The notes under the pieces: generated by a model
The model's input: only the letters and a program-made list of their open reading frames with translations
Told to the model about the DNA's origin: nothing
Database searches by the model: none
Program-made: the position numbers and the translations under genes
Origin: an uncultured Marinoscillum sp.
GTDB lineage: Bacteria; Bacteroidota; Bacteroidia; Cytophagales; MED-G16
Reading direction: 5' to 3'
DNA length: 64,000 nucleotides
Assembly (NCBI GenBank): GCA_902626505.1
Contig: CACOFQ010000004.1
Location: forward strand, 1-64,000
Shown here: positions 35,491 to 44,257 of the stretch, one piece after another
Layout of the letters: every line of letters starts with the position of its first letter
Position numbering within the stretch: position 1 is the first letter of the stretch

Positions 35491-36207
35491 ATGAATACGC
35501 GATTAAGTGTAAATGTGAATAAAATTGCAACATTACGAAATGCAAGAGGTGCCAATAACCCTGATATCATTGAAATAGTGAGTAAAATAGAGTCTTTTGG
35601 AGCAAATGGAATAACCATACATCCACGTCCAGATGAACGCCACATAACTTTAAATGATGCATATGAACTATCAAAAATTGTTACAACTGATTATAATATT
35701 GAAGGATATCCAGATGACAGATTTTTAAAAATAATAAATGATATTAAACCTGATCAGGTGACTTTAGTTCCAGATGCTCCTGATGTGGTAACATCAAATA
35801 GAGGTTGGTTAGAATCTGACTTAAATATTGATTTAAAATCTATTGTTAGATCAATTAAAGATTTAGGTTCAAAGGTGTCTTTATTTATAGACCCGACAAT
35901 TTCTATGGTTGAACTAGCTTTAAATTGTGAAGTAGATAGAGTAGAGCTTTATACTGGCCCATATGCTAAAAACTATAAAATTGATAAAGAATTATCTGTT
36001 TCAGAATATATTAAATCATCAAAATTTGCTTATAAAAATAATTTAGATGTAAATGCTGGACACGATTTAGATTTAAATAATTTAGAGTTTCTCAAAAAAA
36101 ATATACCTTTTCTATATGAAGTATCCATTGGACATGCATTAGTTTGTGATGCTTTATTATTTGGTTTAGAAAATACATTAAAATCATATTTATCAAAAAT
36201 TTCATAA
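35491..36207 (+). CDS. pdxJ: Pyridoxine 5'-phosphate synthase
   Basis: 238 residues from the ATG at 35491; upstream in-frame codons run into the divergent promoter region. PdxJ TIM-barrel motifs are RLSVNVNKIATLRNARG, GANGITIHPRPDERHI, TLVPDAPDVVTSNRGW, VELYTGPYA, and LDVNAGHDLDLNNL. It condenses 1-deoxyxylulose 5-phosphate with 3-amino-2-oxopropyl phosphate to give pyridoxine 5'-phosphate (DXP-dependent vitamin B6 route). It diverges from yqeY across 30 bases. Confidence 0.97.
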   Translation: MNTRLSVNVNKIATLRNARGANNPDIIEIVSKIESFGANGITIHPRPDERHITLNDAYELSKIVTTDYNIEGYPDDRFLKIINDIKPDQVTLVPDAPDVVTSNRGWLESDLNIDLKSIVRSIKDLGSKVSLFIDPTISMVELALNCEVDRVELYTGPYAKNYKIDKELSVSEYIKSSKFAYKNNLDVNAGHDLDLNNLEFLKKNIPFLYEVSIGHALVCDALLFGLENTLKSYLSKIS

Positions 36208-36210
36208 TCG

Positions 36211-36975
36211 ATGGAGTTGAATATTAGATCCTTTGGTGAAGGAAACCCGGTTATAATATTTCATGGCCTTCTAGGTTCTTTAGATAATTGGATTTCTATA
36301 TCTAAGATCCTTTCAAAAAAAAACAAAGTTATTTTAGTTGACCTTCCTAATCATGGTAAATCTTATCACACTAAAAAATTTTCTTATCAAAAAATGTCTG
36401 AATCAATTCATAATTTTTTAATAAATAATCAAATAGATAATATATCAATTATAGGACATTCGATGGGGGGTAAATTAGCTTTAAATTACGTTGATAATTA
36501 TAAAGAACATGTAAATAAACTTATCATTGTAGATGTGGCAAATAAAACCTATTCATCGAATAGATTTGATAATGTTTTTAAGGCTATTAATAGTATTGAT
36601 CTTGATATCATTTCCTCTAGAAATCAAGCATCTGATATTGTGAATAATTTAATACCTAGTGTTGGAGAGAGGAATTTTATTTTAAAAAACTTAAAAAGAA
36701 ATGATAGTGGATTCGTGTGGGCCCCAAATATTGAGTTATTAGAAAAATCAATAATCGAAATTTCTTCAAGAATTAAATTAAAACAAAAAATTACAAATCA
36801 AACATTATTTTTATTTGGAAAGGAGTCTACATATTATAATAATAATGACATTCTTAATTTATCACATGATTTTGAAAATTTTGATTTTAAATTAGTTCCA
36901 GGTTCTGGTCACTGGATTCATGCGGAAAACCCAAAAGCATTTATTAATTATACTACTGAGTTTCTTAAGCTCTAG
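36211..36975 (+). CDS. Alpha/beta hydrolase (YbfF-type esterase)
   Basis: 254 residues. FHGLLGSLDNW, VDLPNHGKS, the nucleophile elbow GHSMGGKLAL and the C-terminal GSGHWIHAENP with the catalytic His match the YbfF/acyl-CoA thioesterase-like esterases. It follows pdxJ after 3 bases and is probably co-transcribed; the pdxJ-hydrolase pair is a common flavobacterial arrangement. Its last 11 bases overlap the converging Xer gene. Confidence 0.88.
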   Translation: MELNIRSFGEGNPVIIFHGLLGSLDNWISISKILSKKNKVILVDLPNHGKSYHTKKFSYQKMSESIHNFLINNQIDNISIIGHSMGGKLALNYVDNYKEHVNKLIIVDVANKTYSSNRFDNVFKAINSIDLDIISSRNQASDIVNNLIPSVGERNFILKNLKRNDSGFVWAPNIELLEKSIIEISSRIKLKQKITNQTLFLFGKESTYYNNNDILNLSHDFENFDFKLVPGSGHWIHAENPKAFINYTTEFLKL

Positions 36976-37840
36976 GATGAGAAGAATTAAAGGTTTCTTT
37001 TAGTTTTTCTATTGAATTATGAGTGTAAACTTGAGTTGCAGCAAGACTAGAATGGCCAAGAAGATCTTTAATAGAATTTAAATCACCACCCTTATTTAAT
37101 AAATGAGTAGCAAAGGTATGTCTTAATAAATGAGGGTTATATTTTTTGCTATTAATTAGTGATGATAAGTGTTTTTTAACTATTCTATAAATTAACATAG
37201 GATATAATTTTTTTCCATTTTTTGTTAACATTAAAAAATCATCTCCATTTTTTTTCTCATTATAAATTGATAAATAATTTTTTATTTCTAGATAAGCATT
37301 TTCATGAAGTGGGATAATTCTTTCTTTTTTTCTTTTACCAAGAACCTTTATTTCTTTTTTAATAAGATTAATATCATTTATTTTAAGATTGATTAATTCA
37401 GATATTCTAATTCCAGTACCGTATAATAACTCTAAAATTAATTTATCCCTATGTCCATTATAATCCTTTTTAACAACTAAGTTTTGAAATAAAATTTTTA
37501 TATCTTTTTCTTTAATAAAATTTGGTATAGTTTGATCTGTCTTTAATGAATTTATGCTTGCAGTAGGGTTTTTTTTAATATAATCTCGTTTAATTAAAAA
37601 TTTATAAAAGGATCGAATTGTTGCAATTTTTCGATTTATTGACCTTGGAGAAAGATTATTTAATGAAAGCTCTACTATCCACGACCTTATAGATCTTTTA
37701 TCAACCTTTTCGATACTTTGGTTTGAAGAATATTGCTTATAAAACAATATGAATTGATTAAGATCATTCGAATAACTTAGAATGGTATGCTGACTTAATC
37801 TTTTCTCAAATTTTAAGTATTTAATAAAAGCATCTTTCAT
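36965..37840 (-). CDS. Tyrosine recombinase XerC/XerD
   Basis: 291 residues, usual Xer length. The N-terminal SAM-like core-binding domain (FIKYLKFEKRLSQHTILSYSND, split: FIKYLKFEKRLSQ) is followed by the catalytic domain with the first Arg in GTGIRISEL, HLLRHTFATHLLNKGG (His-x-x-Arg), LGHSSLAATQVYTH and the nucleophile Tyr in QVYTH. It resolves chromosome dimers at dif. It sits 22 bases downstream of rpsU, a housekeeping context, so it is not a phage integrase. XerC versus XerD cannot be told from one gene. Confidence 0.92.
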   Translation of the reverse strand: MKDAFIKYLKFEKRLSQHTILSYSNDLNQFILFYKQYSSNQSIEKVDKRSIRSWIVELSLNNLSPRSINRKIATIRSFYKFLIKRDYIKKNPTASINSLKTDQTIPNFIKEKDIKILFQNLVVKKDYNGHRDKLILELLYGTGIRISELINLKINDINLIKKEIKVLGKRKKERIIPLHENAYLEIKNYLSIYNEKKNGDDFLMLTKNGKKLYPMLIYRIVKKHLSSLINSKKYNPHLLRHTFATHLLNKGGDLNSIKDLLGHSSLAATQVYTHNSIEKLKETFNSSHPRA

Positions 37841-37862
37841 TTGATAATGAAAGATAATAAAT

Positions 37863-38054
37863 TTATAATTCTTTTGATTTTAATCTCTGAACGTAACTAG
37901 CTCTTAATTTTTCTTCTCTCAGCTGCACGGATTTTTTCGTATAAAAGGCATTATTTCTATAACTTTTAATAACCTGAGCCTTTTCAAATTTTTTTTTGAA
38001 ACGCTTTAACGCTCTATTTATATCTTCGTTTTCTTTTATCGAAACTCTAATCAT
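37863..38054 (-). CDS. rpsU: 30S ribosomal protein S21
   Basis: 63 residues from the ATG at 38054, where the S21 pattern begins (MIRVSIKENEDINRALKRFK). The body is highly basic with KSYRNNAFYTKKSVQLREEK. An upstream in-frame start would lie in the promoter region. S21 in Bacteroidota is notable because it helps occlude the anti-Shine-Dalgarno end of 16S rRNA, consistent with the lack of SD sites seen in this window. Followed by the Xer gene. Confidence 0.96.
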   Translation of the reverse strand: MIRVSIKENEDINRALKRFKKKFEKAQVIKSYRNNAFYTKKSVQLREEKLRASYVQRLKSKEL

Positions 38055-38073
38055 ATTTTGTTTTTTTGCGTGG

Positions 38074-38081
38074 CAAATATA
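38074..38081 (-). promoter_or_regulatory. Putative -7 promoter box for rpsU
   Basis: TATATTTG on the minus strand fits TAnnTTTG, 19 bases before the ATG at 38054. The intergenic stretch 38055-38170 otherwise shows no hairpin or repeat. Confidence 0.5.
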
Positions 38082-38170
38082 TGAAAACAATTATACTATC
38101 AAAATTTATTTTAATTCATTATTTCTATTAATATGTACTTAATAGGATTAATGATTAGCTAACTATGAGG

Positions 38171-39868
38171 TTATTTCCAAAACTTTTTTTTACTTGATTT
38201 CCCAATACCTGGATTAAATGTATTAGTAGGATCTAGTGATTTATAGAACTTAAATAGTGGTGATTTAGCTTTATATTCATGCCCTACATTATGCTCAGCA
38301 GGATATTCTGCACCTCTATCATCATAGTTTTTCAGGAGTTTTTTTAACAAAAATTCAGGTTTTACTCCTTTTTTGACTAAATAATTTTGATGAAGAACAT
38401 GACAGAATAAGTGACCATAATAAAGTTTTAATTCGATTAAATCGTCTATTTCTGGAGGTAATTTTTCAAACCAGTTTCTTTCATTTTTAGGTAATGCTAT
38501 ATCTAATGACATTGCTCCACCAAGTTTTTTTTCATGAATTGCATGATATCTTCCAAAAGAGCCTGCAGAGACATATCTATGTAAAAGAGCTTTACCCCCT
38601 TCTTTTTTGGTACACTCAAAAAATCCTCCATCATTGTTTTTAAAAAATTTTTCAAAATATTTTCTTGCTTCTCCTATACCATCATCAGACATCTCAATAA
38701 TCCAATGGTGTTCATATAAATCTCTAAATTTATCCATCCTTTTTGGTAAATGATTTGGCCACAATTCACTAAGAAATTGCATTATCTTATCGGATAACTT
38801 ATTAGGTAGAAAGGTAAATTTTTTTGAAAGTAAGTCGACTTTTCTTTTTAATTCAAAAAGTGTAGGTAGGAAGTTTGTTCCAAGTTTTTCAATAACAATG
38901 AAATTATCCTTACTATATTTTTTAGCCGCATCATAACAATCTCTATGGAGATAATCTCCTAATATTGGTAAATTTTTAAATTCTGATAAAATATCTTTTC
39001 TTATTTTTCTAAATACGTCGGGGTTATTAGATCCGACATAAAATACTTGATTATTTTTGGGCTTTGGATAAGTATCCAATCTTACCGCAAAAACAGCGAT
39101 TTTTCCAGCACTACCAGATGCTCCATATAATAGTCTAGTATCAGAATTAAATCTAGCCGGGGTTTTAGTATTAATTTGTCTTACTATATCTGAATATTTA
39201 TTATCAGATGCTAATTTGTCTGAATATATAATATCATTGGTATCATAGTTTTTATTTTGTAGATTATTTAAAATTTCTATAGGATTTGATCCTAAATTAA
39301 TACCTAAATCATTAATTAATTTTAATTCCCCTTTTGAATTAATCTTAGCATATAGGGCTAATTGGGTATATGAAGGGCCCCTTTGAACTAAAGAACCTCC
39401 TGAATTATTACAAACTCCTCCTACAATGGACGCGCCAATGCTGGTTGACCCAATAACTGAGTGTGGTTCTCTATTAAATTTATCTAATCTTTTTTCTAAA
39501 TCATATAGCGTACTTCCAGCTAGTCCAACAATTTGTTTTCCTTCATTGATAATATGAATTTCATCAATTCTCATTGTATTAATTATTACAACTGGTCTAT
39601 CGTAATTATTGCCATCTGGTGTGGACCCTCCTGTAAGACCAGTATTCGCTGCTTGCATTATTATTATTACGTCAAATTCATTACATATTTCTAATGTTTT
39701 CCATAGCTCAATTAAACTACCTGGTCTTATAACCAATGCAGCTTTACCGTGTCCATATCGCCAACCTTTACAATAGGACTCTTTATTCCATTCATTAGTA
39801 AGTATATAGGATGATCCACATATTTTTTGAAGTTTTTTAATAAAAAGGGTAGGGCTTTTATTATTCAT
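38171..39868 (-). CDS. dld: Quinone-dependent D-lactate dehydrogenase
   Basis: 565 residues, close to the 571 of E. coli Dld. The FAD-binding PCMH domain has NTGLTGGSTPDGNNYDRPVVIIN, split as NTGLTGGSTPDG and NYDRPVVIIN, plus GSTSIGASIVGGVCNNSGGS (phosphate and flavin contacts). The membrane-binding and cap regions follow (YEHHWIIEMSDDGIGEAR, GRYHAIHEKKLGGAMSLDIALP, EHNVGHEYKA). It oxidises D-lactate to pyruvate and passes electrons to quinone at the inner membrane. It follows purM after 23 bases on the same strand. Confidence 0.95.
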   Translation of the reverse strand: MNNKSPTLFIKKLQKICGSSYILTNEWNKESYCKGWRYGHGKAALVIRPGSLIELWKTLEICNEFDVIIIMQAANTGLTGGSTPDGNNYDRPVVIINTMRIDEIHIINEGKQIVGLAGSTLYDLEKRLDKFNREPHSVIGSTSIGASIVGGVCNNSGGSLVQRGPSYTQLALYAKINSKGELKLINDLGINLGSNPIEILNNLQNKNYDTNDIIYSDKLASDNKYSDIVRQINTKTPARFNSDTRLLYGASGSAGKIAVFAVRLDTYPKPKNNQVFYVGSNNPDVFRKIRKDILSEFKNLPILGDYLHRDCYDAAKKYSKDNFIVIEKLGTNFLPTLFELKRKVDLLSKKFTFLPNKLSDKIMQFLSELWPNHLPKRMDKFRDLYEHHWIIEMSDDGIGEARKYFEKFFKNNDGGFFECTKKEGGKALLHRYVSAGSFGRYHAIHEKKLGGAMSLDIALPKNERNWFEKLPPEIDDLIELKLYYGHLFCHVLHQNYLVKKGVKPEFLLKKLLKNYDDRGAEYPAEHNVGHEYKAKSPLFKFYKSLDPTNTFNPGIGKSSKKKFWK

Positions 39869-39891
39869 AACTGCTTAAACGATTATACAAT

Positions 39892-41049
39892 TTAATATTC
39901 TATTGTTTCTTTTTCAGATTGAATAATTAAAGAATTTTTTGATGATTCTTCAACGAAACCAATGATTTTTGCTTCAATTTGAAATTCATTTGCTATATTA
40001 ATTATATCATTAGCTATTCCTGAATCACAATAAATTTCCATCCTATGTCCCATATTAAAAACTTCATACATTTCTTTTAGCGAACTATTTGTGTCTTCAT
40101 AAATTATTTTAAAGATTTCTGGAATTTCAAAAAGATCATTTTTTATTATTTTTTTGTTTTCACAAAAATGTAATACTTTGGTTTGTCCTCCACCAGTACA
40201 ATGAATAATTCCACTTATATTTTTAAAATGATTTACTAATAACCTTTTTATTAAAGGAGCATATGTTCTAGTAGGAGATAATAATAGCTTTCCAATATTT
40301 TCATGACTTACACAATTATCAGTCAATAGTCTTTTTCCACAATAGATAAAATTCTTATTTGTTTCTTTCGCATAAGTTTCAGGATATTTTTGTGAATATA
40401 TATTAGAAAGAATATCATGTCTTGCAGAGGTTAATCCATTACTTCCAATTCCGCTATTAAATTCTTTTTCATATTTAGCTCTTCCTGAGGATGATAATCC
40501 AATTATAATATCCCCGCCTTTAATATTGCATCTGACTATTTTTTCTCTTTTTTCTCTTCCTATCACTGTACTGTCAACTATAATTGTTCTTGTTATATCA
40601 CCGACATCAGCTGTTTCTCCTCCTGCTGATGTTATATTAATATCATAAGCCTTCAACATATTGATTATATCATTATTTCCTTCAATAATTTGAGATATTA
40701 CCTCACCAGGAATTATGTGCTTATTTCTTCCAATAGTTGAGGACATAATTATGTTATCAGTAATCCCAACACAAATAAGATCATCAATGTTCATTATTAA
40801 TGCATCTTGAGCAATACCTCTCCAAACACTAATATCACCAGTTTCTTTCCAATATAAATAAGCCAATGCTGATTTTGTCCCAGCACCGTCTGCATGCATT
40901 ACATTACAATATTTGTGGTCATTAGATAAAATGTCGGGTACTACTTTACAAAACGTATTATTAAATAAACCCTTATCTTGATTCTTAATTGCTTTATGAA
41001 CATCTTCTTTTTGAGAGGAAACACCTCTTTCTAAATATCTTTTTGACAT
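39892..41049 (-). CDS. purM: Phosphoribosylformylglycinamidine cyclo-ligase, Bacteroidota type
   Basis: 385 residues, longer than the 345-residue E. coli enzyme. It opens MSKRYLERGVSSQKEDVHKA and carries HADGAGTKSALAYLY (substrate loop), MNIDDLICVG, TSAGGETADVGD, and GLSSSGRAKYEKEFNSGIGSNGLTSARHD as separate blocks; the last is the long version found in this phylum. It closes AIR in purine synthesis. It starts 7 bases after the PorE-like gene, so it may be expressed with envelope genes. Confidence 0.92.
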   Translation of the reverse strand: MSKRYLERGVSSQKEDVHKAIKNQDKGLFNNTFCKVVPDILSNDHKYCNVMHADGAGTKSALAYLYWKETGDISVWRGIAQDALIMNIDDLICVGITDNIIMSSTIGRNKHIIPGEVISQIIEGNNDIINMLKAYDINITSAGGETADVGDITRTIIVDSTVIGREKREKIVRCNIKGGDIIIGLSSSGRAKYEKEFNSGIGSNGLTSARHDILSNIYSQKYPETYAKETNKNFIYCGKRLLTDNCVSHENIGKLLLSPTRTYAPLIKRLLVNHFKNISGIIHCTGGGQTKVLHFCENKKIIKNDLFEIPEIFKIIYEDTNSSLKEMYEVFNMGHRMEIYCDSGIANDIINIANEFQIEAKIIGFVEESSKNSLIIQSEKETIEY

Positions 41050-41056
41050 TTACTTT

Positions 41057-43018
41057 CTAATTGTTATTAAAAAACTTTTCTTCTTCGTCTTCACTACCTG
41101 AACTATCTATAAACTCATAGCTTGTAACTTTGAATTCTGTTCTTCTATTTATTTGATGTTCTTCTTCAGATTTAGCATTGGCAATTATTAATTGAGATTC
41201 CCCATACCCTTTAGCTATAATTCTATTTTCAGTAATTCCTTTACTTAAAATATAATAAACAGCAGATTCAGCTCTACGTTGAGATAAATCTTGATTATAT
41301 TCAACAGAGGCTCTGTCATCGGTGTGAGAACTTAACTCTATGCTAATATTTGGATTATCTCTTAATATAACAACAAGTTTATCAAGTTCTAAAGCAGCGT
41401 CTTCTCTAATATCAGCTTTATCTAAATCATAATAGATATTGTCAAGTACAATTGATTTATTTACAACTATTCTGTCTAAAATAAGGTTCTTTTCAAATTC
41501 AACATTTGTTATAAAATCTTTAAGTGTAGATTTATCTAACTCTTTTCCTATAGTAGTAAACTCACCACGGGTACTAAAATAATTTTCTTTCTCTCCAATA
41601 AGAATATAATTTTCATCACCATAAACTGTAAAGGCAAAGGTTCCATTTTCGTCAGTGAATGTTTCATCAATAATTTGACCGCTAGTATCAACAAGCTTAA
41701 CTACACTATTACCAAGTATACTTAGATCCAAATTATCATTTTTAGGAGTTAATGTTGTTCCTTTTAAAGTATAGTTTACAATTTTAAGGTTAGGATCATT
41801 ATTTACAAATGTATATATATCGTCATCTCCAGAACCTCCATCTCTATTAGAAGTAAAGAAACCTCTCGTTGGGTTATAAGGATTTACGCCGAAGTCATCT
41901 CCACTAGAGTTTAGTGGTTTTCCGGGATTTTTTATAGTGATTTTTCCACCTCTCCTGGAAGCCACAAAAATGTCAAGACCACCAAAACCTTCATGATTAT
42001 CTGATGAAAAATATAATCTTCCATCTTCAGTTACAGATGGAAATAATTCATTTCCTGGAGTATTAATTTCGGGACCTAAATTTTGAATATTTATCCATCT
42101 TCCCCTTCTGTTAACATTGGCTTTATAAATATCTGTTCCACCATATCCTTTTGATCTATTAGAAGCAAAATATAATGTTTTTCCATCCTTTGAAAGATAA
42201 GGCGTAGAGTCCCAGCTTCTTGAAGTATTTACATTTAGTAACCTAGGATTAGTCCATCCTCCTCTTCTGAATCTAGACCAGTAAAGATCAACATTATTTC
42301 TACCTGAACTTTTACCATTGTTTCCTTTAGCAAATATCATGTATGTACCATCTGAAGAAAAGGTTATTGATCCTTCATTTACTTTTTCTTGATTTATATT
42401 ATCTTCTAATTTCTTTAATGAGTTAATGTCTACATTAGCACCTCTAGTCTTTACTTCATATAGGTCTGTAAATGGAGTTCCTGTTCCTTTATAAATTTTT
42501 TCTGATTTTCTATTTGAAACAAAAAATAATTTATCGTTTGAAAATGAAGGGGAATACTCAGCATATTTAGTATTGATGGCTGTTAAGTTCTTAACTCTAT
42601 AATAACTAGTATCAGGATAATTTCTAAGATTATTGATATAAATAGATTCTTTATTTATTAGTTTAATTACAGATTGATCTTTGGCGTTTACTAAATAATT
42701 ACTTATTACTGAGTCTGCCTCATCATATTTATTATTTGCTTTTAAAGAGAGAACTAGATAATAATATGCTATCTCATTTTTAATTCCATAATTAATGGCA
42801 TTACTATAAAAATCTCCCGCTTGCCATATTCTGTTAGATTTTCTAAAAGATTCAGCTAGTAAAAAGCTATTTTTTGCATCACCGTCTTTTAAACTTTTCT
42901 CAAATTTATTAGCCGCATCAAAATATTCTGCATTATTAAAATCTTTTAATGCAGTTTTAGTAGTGACACAAGAAAAGTTTAAAATAATAATTAAATAAAA
43001 AAGTCTATTTATTTTCAC
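41057..43018 (-). CDS. porE: PorE-like OmpA-family lipoprotein (TPR, PD40 propeller, CRD, OmpA)
   Basis: 653 residues. A lipobox (ILNFSC) near residue 17 is followed by TPR-like helices to about 130. A PD40/WD40 propeller occupies about 150-370 (LFFVSNRKSEK, MIFAKGNNGKSSG, LYFASNRSKGYGG, LYFSSDNHEGFGG, FFTSNRDGGSGDD). Then come a carboxypeptidase-regulatory-like fold and a peptidoglycan-binding OmpA domain (LDNIYYDLDKADIREDA, SHTDDRASVEYN, RIIAKGYGESQ). This order is that of T9SS PorE, which anchors the machine to peptidoglycan. The start is GTG, overlapping the previous stop. A general OmpA lipoprotein is the alternative. Confidence 0.8.
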   Translation of the reverse strand: MKINRLFYLIIILNFSCVTTKTALKDFNNAEYFDAANKFEKSLKDGDAKNSFLLAESFRKSNRIWQAGDFYSNAINYGIKNEIAYYYLVLSLKANNKYDEADSVISNYLVNAKDQSVIKLINKESIYINNLRNYPDTSYYRVKNLTAINTKYAEYSPSFSNDKLFFVSNRKSEKIYKGTGTPFTDLYEVKTRGANVDINSLKKLEDNINQEKVNEGSITFSSDGTYMIFAKGNNGKSSGRNNVDLYWSRFRRGGWTNPRLLNVNTSRSWDSTPYLSKDGKTLYFASNRSKGYGGTDIYKANVNRRGRWINIQNLGPEINTPGNELFPSVTEDGRLYFSSDNHEGFGGLDIFVASRRGGKITIKNPGKPLNSSGDDFGVNPYNPTRGFFTSNRDGGSGDDDIYTFVNNDPNLKIVNYTLKGTTLTPKNDNLDLSILGNSVVKLVDTSGQIIDETFTDENGTFAFTVYGDENYILIGEKENYFSTRGEFTTIGKELDKSTLKDFITNVEFEKNLILDRIVVNKSIVLDNIYYDLDKADIREDAALELDKLVVILRDNPNISIELSSHTDDRASVEYNQDLSQRRAESAVYYILSKGITENRIIAKGYGESQLIIANAKSEEEHQINRRTEFKVTSYEFIDSSGSEDEEEKFFNNN

Positions 43019-43488
43019 TTTATAAAATTAGTCAACCAGGATTTATTTATTTCTAAAATCCAATTTTTATTATACTCTTTTTTATTAGTCACAGTTGTAT
43101 TAATCATTTTATCATTGGGCTGTAATTTATTAGCTTGAATTAAATTAATAATAGAACTTCTATCTTCTAATTTTATTTTATTTTCAATAAATATACCAAT
43201 TTTAGAATTAGGCATTACATTTATATTTAGTCGATCCAACTCATATCTTAATAGTCTATTTGAACTATCTATTGAACAACCGCTTATTCCTTCTTCAGCA
43301 AATAATATGATATATCTATCCCTGTATATTTGAAATGATGAGACCACTTCATTATTATGTGATTTCCATTTTTCACATAGACTCTTCAATATTAGATTAA
43401 TCTCATCTGATTTAAAATTTATATTTTTTTCTAAAATATATATCCAACATTTAGCATTTTCATCTATCTTATCAAAAGGCACATACAT
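43015..43488 (-). CDS. Conserved Bacteroidota protein often labelled 'ABC transporter ATPase'
   Basis: 157 residues. The opening MYVPFDKIDENAKCWIYILEK fits a family widespread in flavobacteria whose database label is misleading: there is no Walker A, ABC signature or Walker B here. Two cysteine-containing stretches (LCEKWKSHN, GISGCSIDSSNR) and an alternating alpha/beta pattern are visible. Function unknown. It lies between the iron-sulfur reductase-like gene and the PorE-like gene, with 1- and 4-base junctions. Confidence 0.7.
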   Translation of the reverse strand: MYVPFDKIDENAKCWIYILEKNINFKSDEINLILKSLCEKWKSHNNEVVSSFQIYRDRYIILFAEEGISGCSIDSSNRLLRYELDRLNINVMPNSKIGIFIENKIKLEDRSSIINLIQANKLQPNDKMINTTVTNKKEYNKNWILEINKSWLTNFIK

Positions 43489-43489
43489 A

Positions 43490-44257
43490 TTATTTTAAAT
43501 TATCTGCAATTAATTCAGTTATGTCTTTTACTTCTATTTTTTTATCAAGGCTTTTCTCTTTAATTCCATCATTAATCATTGTTAAACAAAAAGGACATGC
43601 TAAGGCAACAGTATCAGGATCTACTTTTTGAATATCCTTAATTCTTTCAATATTTATTTCAGCTTTTCCACTTTCTGATTCTTTAAAAATTTGTGAACCT
43701 CCAGCGCCGCAGCATAAACCATTTTCTTTACTCCTACTCATTTCCGATAAGTTATTGGTAATGGTCCTTATTACATTTCTTGGAGCTTCATAAATTTTAT
43801 TACCTCTTCCTAGATAGCATGAGTCATGATAAGTAATTTTTCGATTATTTTTTTTTGATATTAGTCTTCCCTCTTTAATTAATTCATCTAAAAATTCAGA
43901 ATGATGAATTACAATATAACTTCCTCCTAATTCAGGATATTCATTTTTAATTGTATTAAAACAATGCGGACACATTGTTACAATCTTTTTAATATTATAC
44001 TTATTAAGAGTGGATATGTTATTAAGGGCTTGCATTTGAAATAAATATTCGTTTCCAGCTCTTCTAGCAGGATCACCAGTACAAGTCTCCTCCTCTCCCA
44101 ATATAGCAAAATTAATTTTTAATTTATTTAAAATTTTGACGAATGCTTTTGTAACTTTTTTATATCTATCATCAAAAGAACCTGCACATCCCACCCAAAA
44201 TAAAATTTCAGGATCTTCATTTGATATCATAAAGTCATTAATTGTTTTAATCTTCAT
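43490..44257 (-). CDS. CCG-domain iron-sulfur protein (heterodisulfide reductase B-like)
   Basis: 255 residues from the ATG at 44257, which overlaps the upstream gene by 11 bases; an in-frame ATG at 44281 is an alternative. Two CCG-type cysteine clusters are visible: FWVGCAGSFDDR with later CPHCFNTI, and SCYLGRGN with GLCCGAGGSQ and ACPFCLTM. Such domains bind noncubane [4Fe-4S] clusters or mediate quinone/thiol redox chemistry in HdrB, GlpC and LutA. With the membrane partner before it, it probably forms an electron-transfer complex of unknown substrate. Confidence 0.85.
   Translation of the reverse strand: MKIKTINDFMISNEDPEILFWVGCAGSFDDRYKKVTKAFVKILNKLKINFAILGEEETCTGDPARRAGNEYLFQMQALNNISTLNKYNIKKIVTMCPHCFNTIKNEYPELGGSYIVIHHSEFLDELIKEGRLISKKNNRKITYHDSCYLGRGNKIYEAPRNVIRTITNNLSEMSRSKENGLCCGAGGSQIFKESESGKAEINIERIKDIQKVDPDTVALACPFCLTMINDGIKEKSLDKKIEVKDITELIADNLK

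Noticed and set aside
36965..37840. Tyrosine recombinase as a sign of an integrated element
   Set aside because: Length, motifs and the rpsU neighbour fit housekeeping XerC/XerD; no att repeats, phage genes or composition change.
43015..43488. ABC transporter ATPase
   Set aside because: No Walker A, signature or Walker B motif; the label used for the family is not supported by sequence.
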